From Coprococcus sp. (GTDB taxonomy: Bacteria; Bacillota; Clostridia; Lachnospirales; Lachnospiraceae), in NCBI GenBank assembly GCA_022793995.1, contig JAAWDY010000060.1, positions 43,404-107,403 on the forward strand: 64,000 nt of DNA, in the 5' to 3' direction. The translations under genes and the position numbers were made by a program. Shown piece by piece: positions 16,838 through 25,375 of this stretch (positions within the stretch are counted from its first letter, which is position 1; every line of letters starts with the position of its first letter). The notes beneath the pieces were generated by a model that did not search any database, was not told where the DNA came from, and worked only from the letters and a program-made list of their open reading frames with translations.

Positions 16838-17902
16838 TTACTCGGCATCCGGGTTGATACGGATCACCGCTTTGGTTACCGTGCTCTTATGATGGATCGC
16901 ATACTCCATCCCTTTTTGAATATCTTCAAATTCAAAAATATCGGAAGCGATTTTCTTTAATGGAATGATACCGTCGGAAACGGCTTTTATGATGGTCGGG
17001 TAGTGGTTACGGTAACGGAATACAGTCTTAATGGACATTTCATTGTCGATAATCCAGTTTACATTAAGCTCAGCCTTGCCGGAGCTGGTGTATCCCACAA
17101 GCGTGATGACGCCGCCACGCTTTGTCATTTTGGCGATCTGGAATAAGGTTGTGGTGTTTCCGGCTGTCTCAAAGGAAAAATCCGCTCCTCCTCCTGTGAT
17201 TTCACGCACTTTTTCTACCGGATCACATTCAGCGGCATTGACAATATGCGCGGCGCCAAGTTCCAGGGCTTTTTCCAGTCGATTTTGCATCACGTCTACC
17301 ACAGTGATATCTTTGACTCCCATGCTTAATAGAGAAAGCATTGTCACAAGCCCAATACATCCAGAACCGAGGATGACAGCGGAAGAACCTACAAAGGCGC
17401 CAGACTGTCTTGCAGCGTGGAATCCGACTGCGAGAGGTTCCATCAAAGCTCCCTCAAGCGTGCTTACATTATCGGGAAGCTTATAGCAGAGGTTTGCCGG
17501 GTGCGCGATGTACTCTGCAAAACATCCTTCCGTGACAGGGAGAGAGGCGTAGAAATAAACGCTGGGACAGAGATTGTATTTTCCCTGTTTGCAGAAATCA
17601 CATTCCCAGCACGGAACGCCTGGTTCAACAGCAACCCGGTCGCCGGGTTTTAGAGAGGTCACGTTCTTTCCCACGGCTGCGACAATGCCGCCTGGCTCGT
17701 GACCCAGAATCATCGGCTCTGTCACATAGTTTTCGCCGATGAAACCATGCTCAAATAGATGAGAGTCAGAGCCGCAGACCCCTACATAATCAAGCTTAAC
17801 CAATACACAGTCATCCTTTACCTCAGGGACATCGATCATCTGAAAGTCTAGTCTGCCGACCTCGTTCATGACAGCTACCTTCATTTTCTTGGGAATTTCC
17901 AT
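16838..17902 (-). CDS. zinc-dependent polyol/alcohol dehydrogenase (MDR family)
   Basis: A 354-residue medium-chain dehydrogenase. Catalytic zinc ligands are in GVCGSDSHLFEHG and GHEPGGIV; the structural zinc site is the cysteine group CWECDFCKQGKYNLC. The NAD-binding Rossmann motif is VILGSGCIGLVTMLSLLSMG, and the acidic DVMQNRLEKA after it favours NAD over NADP. Sorbitol, xylitol and L-iditol dehydrogenases share this organisation. It is the first gene of the minus-strand operon leading to the FGGY kinase and VOC protein, and is divergent from the ABC importer. The polyol oxidised cannot be named from sequence. Confidence 0.87.
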   Translation of the reverse strand: MEIPKKMKVAVMNEVGRLDFQMIDVPEVKDDCVLVKLDYVGVCGSDSHLFEHGFIGENYVTEPMILGHEPGGIVAAVGKNVTSLKPGDRVAVEPGVPCWECDFCKQGKYNLCPSVYFYASLPVTEGCFAEYIAHPANLCYKLPDNVSTLEGALMEPLAVGFHAARQSGAFVGSSAVILGSGCIGLVTMLSLLSMGVKDITVVDVMQNRLEKALELGAAHIVNAAECDPVEKVREITGGGADFSFETAGNTTTLFQIAKMTKRGGVITLVGYTSSGKAELNVNWIIDNEMSIKTVFRYRNHYPTIIKAVSDGIIPLKKIASDIFEFEDIQKGMEYAIHHKSTVTKAVIRINPDAE

Positions 17903-17987
17903 AAATATACTCCTTTCTGTTTCTTGAATAAACTTAAATGCATTTTATATATTGGTGAAAAATATATAAAGTATATTATGTAAACAA

Positions 17988-18016
17988 ATTATAGCACACC
18001 AAAATGTAATACACAA
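17988..18016 (-). promoter_or_regulatory. promoter of the dehydrogenase-kinase-VOC operon
   Basis: On the minus strand, TTGTGT (18016-18011) and a perfect TATAAT (17993-17988) are separated by 17 bp, about 90 bp upstream of the dehydrogenase start. Confidence 0.65.
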
Positions 18017-18104
18017 CCAATAAATAAAAGAAAAAATAACTTAAAATTGGCAAAAAAATAACAATCTAAATCAAAAAAACTGTGTAAAATAGACATAAAA
18101 CGGG

Positions 18105-18133
18105 TTGACATACTTGTGGATAAATGGTATTGT
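18105..18133 (+). promoter_or_regulatory. promoter of the sugar ABC importer operon
   Basis: A perfect TTGACA and TATTGT are separated by 17 bp, divergent from the dehydrogenase promoter. The resulting leader is about 145 nt and contains the palindrome at 18181. Confidence 0.7.
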
Positions 18134-18180
18134 AAAGTACAGAAAAAAAGTTCACGTAATAAACCTTGTTGAATGTAAAA

Positions 18181-18194
18181 GTTTTCCGGAAAAC
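18181..18194. promoter_or_regulatory. 14-bp perfect palindrome, candidate operator
   Basis: GTTTTCCGGAAAAC is a perfect dyad about 50 bp downstream of the importer -10 box, in the untranslated leader. Position and symmetry fit a repressor operator, most simply for the nearby ROK regulator. Confidence 0.45.
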
Positions 18195-18281
18195 AATAAT
18201 CACGTAGTTGCTTCGTGGTATTTGACTTGTAGAAGGTTTCGTGAAAAAAGCAACTCAAAAACAGGAAAAAGGAGAAGAAGA

Positions 18282-19682
18282 ATGAAGAAGAAATTTTTAA
18301 GCCTGATTTTAGCGACAGCTATGATCGGTACGATGTTAATCGGCTGTGGTAATTCAGACTCCGGATCCGACAATAAGGATTCAGGAGACGACGGCAAGGG
18401 AGCAGAAGAAAGCAGTGATGCAGGAGAAATCAAAGTTGCCAGTGTAAATAACGATGCGATGGTAATCATGGAAGAACTCTCCAAAAAATATACAGAAGAG
18501 ACAGGCACAAAGGTTACGTTTACAATCCTGTCCGAGAACGAGATCCGTTCTAAGATTACACAGGACGTAGGACTTGGCGGTGGAGAGTACGATCTGGTTA
18601 CTCTGGGAACAAGCGATATGGGTACATATCTTGACAACGGCTGGACAGAGGCTCTTGACCCGATGTTCGATGCTCTTTCTGACGAAGAGAAGAGCGAATA
18701 CGATCTGGACGATGTCTTCCAGTCTGTAAGAACTTCATGTTCTTCTGAGACAAAAGGTTTGGCGGCGCTTCCGTTCTATTCAGAGTCTACGATGATCTGC
18801 TACAACAAAGAAATCTTTGAGGAAAAGAAGCTGACGATGCCGGAGAATCCTACATGGGAAGATATCTATGACCTTGCCTCTAAGTGCGACGACAAGGCGA
18901 ACGGTGTGGCCGGTATTGCAATCCGCGGACTTGCAGGCTATGGCGAGAATATGTATATCTTCGGCTCCATCATGAACGCTTTTGGCGGACAGTATTATGA
19001 TATGGACTGGAACGCAACGTACGATACGCCGGAAGTAAAGGAAGCATGGGAATTCTACAATAAACTTCTCACAGTTGCGGAAGACAGCCCGACAACTTGC
19101 GGTTATACAGAGTGCTTGAATCTGTTTGCACAGGGAAAAGCGGCAATCTATTATGACGCGACCGTATCCGCGGGAACTTTTGCAAAGGACGACTCAGCGG
19201 TAAAAGGGAAAGTAGGCTATGCACCGGCTCCGACGGCAAAGAAAGAAAACACTGGAACAATCGGCGGATGGGGAATTGGTATCACCGCAGGCTCCAAGAA
19301 TAAAGACGCAGCGTTTGATTTCCTTAGATGGGCGACAAGCAAAGAGTATGTGAAATTAGTCCAGGAAGAAAAAGGATTCCCGTCCACACCTTCTGGAACC
19401 AGAGTTTCGACATATGAGAACCAGGAATATCTGGATGCATGTGATTTTGCGGCAACCACCAGGATCGCGATCGAGACAGCGGACGCAATCCATCCGGCAA
19501 TCGAGGATACGCCGTATACAGGTAACTCTCTTCCGAACCTTCCGGAGTACTCTTCATGGGGCGAGACGCTTGCGGCAGAGCTTGCTTCCTATGTAAGCGG
19601 ACAGAAAGATCTGGATGCTTGTCTTGCGGACTGCCAGAGCGCGATCGACTCAGCGGCAGAAGAAGGTGGTTACAGAGATTAG
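18282..19682 (+). CDS. carbohydrate ABC transporter substrate-binding lipoprotein
   Basis: A 466-residue extracellular binding protein (family 1, MalE/UgpB-like). The ATG at 18282 follows AGGAGAAG. The N-terminus has a basic start, a hydrophobic core and a lipobox (LIGCG), so it should be cleaved and lipid-anchored at the conserved cysteine. An acidic Gly/Ser/Asp linker follows, then the two-lobe binding fold. It is the first gene of the divergent importer operon, with two permease genes after it. The ligand is probably the sugar or polyol handled by the neighbouring dehydrogenases and kinases. Confidence 0.9.
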   Translation: MKKKFLSLILATAMIGTMLIGCGNSDSGSDNKDSGDDGKGAEESSDAGEIKVASVNNDAMVIMEELSKKYTEETGTKVTFTILSENEIRSKITQDVGLGGGEYDLVTLGTSDMGTYLDNGWTEALDPMFDALSDEEKSEYDLDDVFQSVRTSCSSETKGLAALPFYSESTMICYNKEIFEEKKLTMPENPTWEDIYDLASKCDDKANGVAGIAIRGLAGYGENMYIFGSIMNAFGGQYYDMDWNATYDTPEVKEAWEFYNKLLTVAEDSPTTCGYTECLNLFAQGKAAIYYDATVSAGTFAKDDSAVKGKVGYAPAPTAKKENTGTIGGWGIGITAGSKNKDAAFDFLRWATSKEYVKLVQEEKGFPSTPSGTRVSTYENQEYLDACDFAATTRIAIETADAIHPAIEDTPYTGNSLPNLPEYSSWGETLAAELASYVSGQKDLDACLADCQSAIDSAAEEGGYRD

Positions 19683-19763
19683 ATATCAGGCTGGATGAAG
19701 CATGTTCATACTGTAAGTATGTAAAGTGTGTAAAGAAAAAGGTGAGAGATTTTTCTCCCTTCA

Positions 19764-19793
19764 GAAAGAGCTGGCAAAAAAGCCGGCTCTTTC
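19764..19793 (+). terminator. hairpin between binding-protein and permease genes
   Basis: GAAAGAGCTGGC at 19764-19775 pairs with GCCGGCTCTTTC at 19782-19793 over a six-A loop, 12 bp with one G-U. There is no T-run, so it is more likely an mRNA-stabilising or attenuating element that raises binding-protein expression over the permeases than a full terminator. Confidence 0.6.
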
Positions 19794-19828
19794 CATAGAA
19801 ACAAAGAAAGTTGGTGAGGAAATCCTGA

Positions 19829-20707
19829 ATGAATAAAGCAAATACAAAAAAGAAAGATCACAGTACCAGAGTTCTGCTCCCAGCAGTCATTTTTGTCGCG
19901 GCGGTAACGCAGATTCCTTTTGTGGTTACGATTATTTTTTCTTTCTTAAAATGGAATGTAAAAAGGCCGGACCTTGGGATTAAATTTAACGGGGTCAAAA
20001 ATTTTGTAGATGTCCTGACAGCTAAAAATTTTTATATTGTACTCAAAAATACGCTTGTCATCATTATAGTATGCCTGGTTTTGTGTACTGTACTGGCAAT
20101 CCTGCTCGGCGTACTGTTTAACAGGAAATTTCCTGGCGGGTATTTTTTCAGGACTCTTTTGGTAATGCCCTATTTTGTGATGGATTCCGTGGTGGGTATT
20201 GTTTGGAAAACGTTACTCCTTAATCCGAGTATGGGATTGAATTATTACATAAGTAAATTTTTCGGTATACAGCCGATCGACTTCTTTGGGAAACACTCGT
20301 TAGCTACGGTTGTAATTCTGATCATCTGGCAATGGACGCCGTTTTTCTTCCTTATTATTATGGCGGGGCTCCAGAATATACCGGACGACGTGATCGAAAG
20401 TGCTAAGATTGACGGAGCAAATGGACTCAGGCGTTTGATCTCCATTGATATACCGATCATAAAGAAACATATTATTACCGCGATGACGCTGGGACTGATC
20501 AATATCTTAAAGGTGTTTGGTCTTGTGTATGTGACGACGCAGGGAGGACCGGGAGTCAGCTCGGCAAACCTTCCATACTTGACCTACCGGACGGTTTTCT
20601 ACGACTGGTCCGTGGGAAAAGCGGCGGCGATCGCGGTAGTCACGGTGGCGATCACTCTGTTCATTACACAGAAGTTCTTTAAGGCGACCAATAAGGAAGA
20701 AGAGTAA
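19829..20707 (+). CDS. sugar ABC transporter permease (MalF/UgpA type)
   Basis: A 292-residue inner-membrane permease with six predicted helices. The coupling-helix signature that contacts the ATPase is ESAKIDGANGLRRLISIDIP, the EAA loop of carbohydrate ABC permeases. It lies between the binding protein and the second permease, 12 bp from the latter. Together the two would form the heterodimeric channel. No ATPase gene is present anywhere in the carbohydrate region, so a shared MsmK/UgpC-type ATPase encoded elsewhere is expected. Confidence 0.9.
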   Translation: MNKANTKKKDHSTRVLLPAVIFVAAVTQIPFVVTIIFSFLKWNVKRPDLGIKFNGVKNFVDVLTAKNFYIVLKNTLVIIIVCLVLCTVLAILLGVLFNRKFPGGYFFRTLLVMPYFVMDSVVGIVWKTLLLNPSMGLNYYISKFFGIQPIDFFGKHSLATVVILIIWQWTPFFFLIIMAGLQNIPDDVIESAKIDGANGLRRLISIDIPIIKKHIITAMTLGLINILKVFGLVYVTTQGGPGVSSANLPYLTYRTVFYDWSVGKAAAIAVVTVAITLFITQKFFKATNKEEE

Positions 20708-20719
20708 GGAGGGTGCGGG

Positions 20720-21535
20720 ATGAAAAAAGCAAAAATAAAGTATGCGCTTCTCTGCTTGTTGGCAGTTGTAGTCGCACTCATCTGGGTATTCCCTATTTTC
20801 TATATGATTATCTCCAGCTTTAAGGCGGAGGTTGATGTTGTGGTGCCGGGATTTATTTTCTCTCCTACGTTGGAAAATTATCAAACGGTTCTATCAGATA
20901 CCTTTTACCAGTATCTTGGAAATTCGGTAATGATTACGATCGGTACGGTAATCGTGACGGTGCTGTTAGCGGTCCCGGCGGGTTATGCCTTGGTATTCAC
21001 TCCGCTTAAGGACCCGAATAACGTTTATTTCTGGTTTGTGTCCACGACGTTTCTTCCGGCGATTGCAGTGATTATCCCGGTATACTTGATTTTCCAGAGG
21101 ATTGGTCTTGTAGATAATCCGCTGGCTCTCATCATCTTATACTGTGGCGCGGGCGTACCCCTTATGATTTGGCTGGTTACGAATTTCTTTAAGGAGGTGC
21201 CCATGGAGATTGTGGAGGCGGCCCAGCTTGACGGATGCAACCGTTGGCAAGCGTTCTGGCAGATCATGATCCCTCTTGTCAGGAACGGAATTTTTTCCGC
21301 GGCGCTTTTGGTATTCATCATCACATGGAACGAGTTCTTCTTTGCGGTCACGATCACTTATACGGAGTCCGCGACTCTGCCGGTATATATGAGTAAATAC
21401 ATGACGCAGCAAGGATATTTCTGGGGGAAGATGTGCGCGACGGGTACGTTGATCTGTATCATCCCGATTATTCTCGGGTTCTTCACGCAGAAGGCTCTGG
21501 TAAAGGGATTGACATCAGGATCCGTGAAAGGATAG
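20720..21535 (+). CDS. sugar ABC transporter permease (MalG/UgpE type)
   Basis: A 271-residue permease with six membrane segments and the EAA loop EAAQLDGCNRWQAFWQIMIP, which pairs with the first permease to form the translocation channel. AGGAGGG precedes its ATG at 20720. It is followed 48 bp later by a short-chain dehydrogenase gene that appears to share the transcript. The MalG-type C-terminus, QKALVKGLTSGSVKG, is typical. Confidence 0.9.
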   Translation: MKKAKIKYALLCLLAVVVALIWVFPIFYMIISSFKAEVDVVVPGFIFSPTLENYQTVLSDTFYQYLGNSVMITIGTVIVTVLLAVPAGYALVFTPLKDPNNVYFWFVSTTFLPAIAVIIPVYLIFQRIGLVDNPLALIILYCGAGVPLMIWLVTNFFKEVPMEIVEAAQLDGCNRWQAFWQIMIPLVRNGIFSAALLVFIITWNEFFFAVTITYTESATLPVYMSKYMTQQGYFWGKMCATGTLICIIPIILGFFTQKALVKGLTSGSVKG

Positions 21536-21583
21536 GAGAAGGTAATTTTAAATTTTCAACTTTAAGAAAGGGTGGTATTTATT

Positions 21584-22351
21584 ATGAGTATTTTAGACGC
21601 ATTCAGGCTGGATGGGAAAAAGGCGGTAGTTACAGGAGCGGCAAGAGGAATCGGCCAGGCGTCCGCGGTAGCGCTTGCGGAGGCGGGGGCAGACGTGGCG
21701 GTGATTGATATCATCGATACTTCTGAGACAGTTGCGAAGATTGAAGCCCTAGGAAGAAAGGCTTATGGAATCAAAGCAGACCTTACTGTGGAGGATGAGG
21801 TGAACGCAGCCGTTGCGGAAGCGAAAGAGAAACTGGGTGCGATCCACGTGCTGCATAATAATGCGGGAATTGCTTACTGTGTAAGATGCGAAGATATGAC
21901 CTTTGAGGAGTGGAGGAAAGTCCTGGCGATCGATTTGGACGCGGTGTTCCTTGTGGCAAGGGCAGTGGGAAGAATCATGATTAAGGACGGCACAGGCGGT
22001 TCTATCGTGAATACGGCTTCCATGTCCGGCACAATCGTGAATTATCCGCAGGAACAGGTGGCATACAACGCGGCAAAGGCAGGAGTAATCCACCTGACAA
22101 AATCACTGGCGTGCGAGTGGGCGAAACATGGAATCCGCGTGAACTGCATCAGTCCTGGATATGTATGTACAGATATGACCCCTGCTACAACGAATCAGGC
22201 ATGGCAGGAGATCTGGTTCTCTATGTGCCCGACGAAACGGATGGCAACCGCACAGGAGATGGCGGGAGGAATCCTCTATCTGGCAAGTCCGGCGTCCTCT
22301 TATACAACAGGGGCGAACCTGGAGATCGACGGCGGATATGCCTGCTATTAA
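21584..22351 (+). CDS. short-chain dehydrogenase/reductase (SDR), probable polyol dehydrogenase
   Basis: A 255-residue classical SDR. The NAD(P) motif is TGAARGIG near residue 17, the NNAG motif is in HNNAGIAYC, the catalytic serine is in NTASMSGT and the catalytic tyrosine-lysine pair in AYNAAKAG. The C-terminal IDGGYACY is typical of sugar/polyol dehydrogenases such as sorbose, arabitol or gluconate reductases. The aspartate after the second beta strand (VIDIID) favours NAD(H). It follows the ABC permeases and precedes a ribulokinase-like gene, so it may oxidise an imported pentitol to the ketose phosphorylated next. Substrate is inferred. Confidence 0.85.
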   Translation: MSILDAFRLDGKKAVVTGAARGIGQASAVALAEAGADVAVIDIIDTSETVAKIEALGRKAYGIKADLTVEDEVNAAVAEAKEKLGAIHVLHNNAGIAYCVRCEDMTFEEWRKVLAIDLDAVFLVARAVGRIMIKDGTGGSIVNTASMSGTIVNYPQEQVAYNAAKAGVIHLTKSLACEWAKHGIRVNCISPGYVCTDMTPATTNQAWQEIWFSMCPTKRMATAQEMAGGILYLASPASSYTTGANLEIDGGYACY

Positions 22352-22355
22352 ATAA

Positions 22356-22590
22356 GATGCCAGGGTCAAAAGCCATAAAACCACTGGGTGCTTGCACACA
22401 AGCGGTTTTATGGCTGAATGACCCACCCCGATATGAGGATAAAAGTGGGGCGATAGCTCCACGATATCCGAATATTGGGCGAGAATTGTGGGAGTGCATA
22501 GCACGGAACAATTCTGGAGGCATCTATCTGGATATCAACAGTTCAGGGTCAAAAGCCATAAACCACTGGGTGTTTGCACGCAAGTGGTTT
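22356..22590 (+). repeat. dispersed structured element, copy A plus a partial second copy
   Basis: This intergenic element shares about 150 bp with the copy at 38919-39109. It folds as follows: GGGTCA (22363) with TGACCC (22419) enclosing AGCCATAAAACC/GGTTTTATGGCT; then CCCC/GGGG; then AGAATTGT (22482-22489) with ACAATTCT (22508-22515) enclosing GTGC-ATA-GCAC. A second partial copy of the 5' end starts at 22546 and forms AAACCACT (22560-22567) with AGTGGTTT (22583-22590). The hairpins are conserved between copies through compensatory changes, which points to a transcribed, folded RNA or a MITE-like mobile element. It lies between the SDR and ribulokinase genes and could affect read-through between them. 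Confidence 0.8.
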
Positions 22591-22616
22591 AAAGGAAAGG
22601 GGCAGAAAGGATAGAT

Positions 22617-24278
22617 ATGGGACGGAAATTAGTTGCTGGAGTGGATTATGGAAGCGATTCTGTGCGGGTTCTGCTTGCGGACGCCTTTTCAGGGGAGGCT
22701 GTCGCGGACGGAGTCTGTGCATATCCCCGCTGGGCAGAGAAAAAATACTGTGACCCGGCGAAAGTACAGTACAGGCAGCATGCGCAGGATTATATAGACG
22801 GATTGGAATCAGCTATGAAAGCGGCGCTCTTGCGGGCCGGGGAAGGGGCGGGCCGTGAAATCATCGGTATTGCGATCGACACGACAGGTTCTACGCCTTG
22901 CCCGGTAGATAAAGAAGGGACTCCGCTCTGTCTGCTGGAAGAATTCCGCGAGGAACCAAACGCCATGTTCCATCTGTGGAAGGACCATACGGCCGTAGAA
23001 GAGGCAAAGGAAATCAACGATGTGTTTTCGTGCGGGGAGATGGATTATACGAAATATCAGGGGATCTATTCTTCGGAGTGGTTTTGGGCGAAGATACTCC
23101 ACACAACCCGTTCGGATAACAGGATACGGGAAGCAGCTTGGACGTGGACGGAGCATTGCGACTGGATCGCAGGGCTTTTGGCCGGGAACACACATCCGGA
23201 TACCATCGCGCACTGCTCTTGTGCCGCTGGGCATAAGGCTCTCTGGCACAGTGAATTTGGGGGCCTGCCTTCCAAGGAATGTTTATGCCGATTAGACCCG
23301 TACCTGGGCGACGTGGCGGAACGATATAAGAAAAGTCCGGTTCCGGCGGGAACTTACATTGGGACGATCACAAAGGAATGGGCGGATCGTCTTGGCGTGA
23401 ACCCGGAAGCAAAGATCGGGGCGGGCTCTTTTGACGCGCATGCAGGAGGAGTTGGGGCAGGAGTCGGCCTGCATACACTGGTCCAGGTAGTGGGGACCTC
23501 TACGGTAGAAATGTTGGTAGATTATCCAGAAGTATTGAAAGGGAAAAACCTGAAAGAGTACTGTGGGCAGGCGGAAGATTCGATTGTTCCAGGGTATGTC
23601 GGTCTGGAAATGAGCCAGCCGGCTTTCGGGGATGTATACGCCTGGTTCAAAGAACTACTTTTGTGGCCGATAAAGCAGATGGGGATACCCGAAGAAATCC
23701 TGGGCGAAGAACAGAAGGAGAAACTGACGGAATATTTATCGAAGCAGATTCTTCCGGCCCTGGAAAAAGAAGCAAAAGGATGCATAGAAGAAGAGCTGAC
23801 AGCGCTCGACTGGTTCAATGGGCGACGTTATCCCAAATTAAATGAATCCGTAAAGGCTGCGATTAATCGTCTAACATTGGGGACAAAAGCTCCATCCATT
23901 TATTGCGCCCTAGTGAAGGGGACTGTCTTTGGATGTAAACGGGTGTATGATTCTCTGATTGATAACGGCCTTACGATTGAACGACTCATTGCGGTAGGAG
24001 GAATTGCCAAGAAGTCGCCATTTATTATGCAGATGATGTCGGATGCGCTGGGCGTGCCAATCATGGTATGTAAGGAGGAGCAGATGTGCGCCAAGGGCGC
24101 GGCCGTTTATGCGGCTGTGGCGGCGGAGGTGTTCCCGTCCGTGGAGGAAGGACAGAAGACATACTGCGAAACCTATAGGGCAAATTATTTCCCGGATGAG
24201 TCAAAGCGGGAAATGTATGAGAAGATGTACGAGGACTACCTCTGTCTGGGGGAAGCAGTGGAAGTAGACCTGCAATAA
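22617..24278 (+). CDS. araB: ribulokinase (AraB-like FGGY kinase)
   Basis: A 553-residue FGGY kinase whose length and motifs fit ribulokinase, which makes ribulose-5-phosphate from ribulose with ATP. Visible are the N-terminal loop VAGVDYGSDSVRVLLADA, IAIDTTGSTPCPVDKEGTPL, the second-domain GAGSFDAHAGGVGAGV, GTSTVEMLV, and the adenosine segment VGGIAKKSPFIMQMMSDALG. The mid-domain WTEHCDWIAGLLAG is characteristic of AraB. AGAAAGG lies six bases before the ATG. It follows the transporter, the SDR and the structured repeat, and ends at a strong terminator. The substrate could be D- or L-ribulose; no arabinose isomerase is seen here. Confidence 0.88.
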   Translation: MGRKLVAGVDYGSDSVRVLLADAFSGEAVADGVCAYPRWAEKKYCDPAKVQYRQHAQDYIDGLESAMKAALLRAGEGAGREIIGIAIDTTGSTPCPVDKEGTPLCLLEEFREEPNAMFHLWKDHTAVEEAKEINDVFSCGEMDYTKYQGIYSSEWFWAKILHTTRSDNRIREAAWTWTEHCDWIAGLLAGNTHPDTIAHCSCAAGHKALWHSEFGGLPSKECLCRLDPYLGDVAERYKKSPVPAGTYIGTITKEWADRLGVNPEAKIGAGSFDAHAGGVGAGVGLHTLVQVVGTSTVEMLVDYPEVLKGKNLKEYCGQAEDSIVPGYVGLEMSQPAFGDVYAWFKELLLWPIKQMGIPEEILGEEQKEKLTEYLSKQILPALEKEAKGCIEEELTALDWFNGRRYPKLNESVKAAINRLTLGTKAPSIYCALVKGTVFGCKRVYDSLIDNGLTIERLIAVGGIAKKSPFIMQMMSDALGVPIMVCKEEQMCAKGAAVYAAVAAEVFPSVEEGQKTYCETYRANYFPDESKREMYEKMYEDYLCLGEAVEVDLQ

Positions 24279-24320
24279 AGGATGGAAAGGCATGCCTTCT
24301 GGGGATATGCTGAGGATATG

Positions 24321-24351
24321 GGCCGCTTTTAATTGATAAAGCGGCCTTTTT
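24321..24351 (+). terminator. rho-independent terminator after ribulokinase
   Basis: GGCCGCTTT pairs with AAAGCGGCC over an 8-nt loop and is followed by TTTTT at 24347-24351. Confidence 0.92.
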
Positions 24352-24422
24352 CTGTTATGATCAGTAGTGGAAAAAGACCGGTGGCATCAGCGATAAGCCG
24401 GAAGCTGGAGGAGGTAAGACAT

Positions 24423-25130
24423 TTGGATATTAGCTGCTATAAAATGTATATTTCAGGAGAAACGATGATGGGGCCAAGCTGCGTCAGAATTTTAGCAGAA
24501 TTATTTGACAGACATCCTTTGCACTGTACTGCGGATGACCTGATTCTTGATCTGGGATGCGGAAAGGGTTTAACAAGCCTTGTAATTGCGAAAGAAACAG
24601 GAGCGAAGATTTATGCGAATGACCTATGGGTAAGTGCAGAAGAGAACGGGGAACGCTTTGCCCAATGGGGGATGGGCGGACAGGTTAAGCCGGTGTGCGA
24701 AGATGCGAATGATCTACATTTTCAAAAAAAGCAGTTTAATGCTTTGGTAAGTGTCGATTCTTATCATTACTTTGCAGGTTACGGTGGATTCTTCCAGGAG
24801 AAGATTCTGCCGTTTATGAAAGACGGCGGAGTGGTTTTGATCGGTATTCCTGGTCTGAAAGATGAGTATACAGGCCGCGCCGAAGAACTCCTTTCAGAGT
24901 GGCTTAGTGATGACGCCTATATGTTCAAAAGCCAGTCGCAATGGAAAGAGCTTATTGGCAGTCATGATCGAATTGAATTTGTAAAAACGTGGGAAATGGA
25001 TTGCTTTGGAGAAGCGTGGAATGATTGGCTTGCAGCAGATAATGAATTTGCCCGCGGCGACAGGCAGTACTTTGAAACGATTATCAGACCCTACACTTGT
25101 TTTGTCGGTATTTTTATAAAGTTGAGATAG
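24423..25130 (+). CDS. class I SAM-dependent methyltransferase
   Basis: A protein of about 235 residues with the SAM-binding motif ILDLGCGKGLTS, followed by the acidic KIYANDLW and a post-I motif ALVSVDSYHYFAGYG. It belongs to the small-molecule methyltransferase type (Methyltransf_11/25). The TTG at 24423 is preferred: GGAGGAGG lies eight bases upstream and the product then begins MDISCYKMYISGE, a natural family start. An in-frame ATG at 24357 lies directly behind the upstream terminator and has no ribosome site. It is a single gene, and its substrate cannot be told. Confidence 0.78.
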   Translation: MDISCYKMYISGETMMGPSCVRILAELFDRHPLHCTADDLILDLGCGKGLTSLVIAKETGAKIYANDLWVSAEENGERFAQWGMGGQVKPVCEDANDLHFQKKQFNALVSVDSYHYFAGYGGFFQEKILPFMKDGGVVLIGIPGLKDEYTGRAEELLSEWLSDDAYMFKSQSQWKELIGSHDRIEFVKTWEMDCFGEAWNDWLAADNEFARGDRQYFETIIRPYTCFVGIFIKLR

Positions 25131-25340
25131 GTAATATCCGAATGTATGTCTGGTCCATTTATATGCGTTGGAGGGAGTAATCTGTAATATGGAGTTCAAT
25201 AACCTTACGGAAGGCAGGAAAAAGGAATTAAGAGAGTTCAGTGATTTTTGAAGGATATTTGGTTATTTCCTTTGTGTTTTATATGGTTTTCAAATGATAA
25301 TTGCGATTTGATCCTACACGAAAGCAAATCCCCAGCAACA

Positions 25341-25369
25341 TTGCGAACCAAGACGATTTGTGGTATACT
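25341..25369 (+). promoter_or_regulatory. promoter of the hydG-hydF-hypD operon
   Basis: TTGCGA and TATACT are separated by 17 bp. Predicted transcription starts near 25376, exactly where the structured leader begins. Confidence 0.65.
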
Positions 25370-25375
25370 ACAGTT

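Noticed and set aside
22221..22523. Minus-strand frame containing SPIFGYRGAIAPLLSSYRGG, similar to one at 38879-39127
   Set aside because: The peptide similarity follows from the shared non-coding repeat; changes between copies preserve hairpins, not codons, and no ribosome site is present.
25189..25251. 20-codon frame MEFNNLTEGR...
   Set aside because: Slight likeness to a nitroreductase N-terminus but far too short to support even a pseudogene call.
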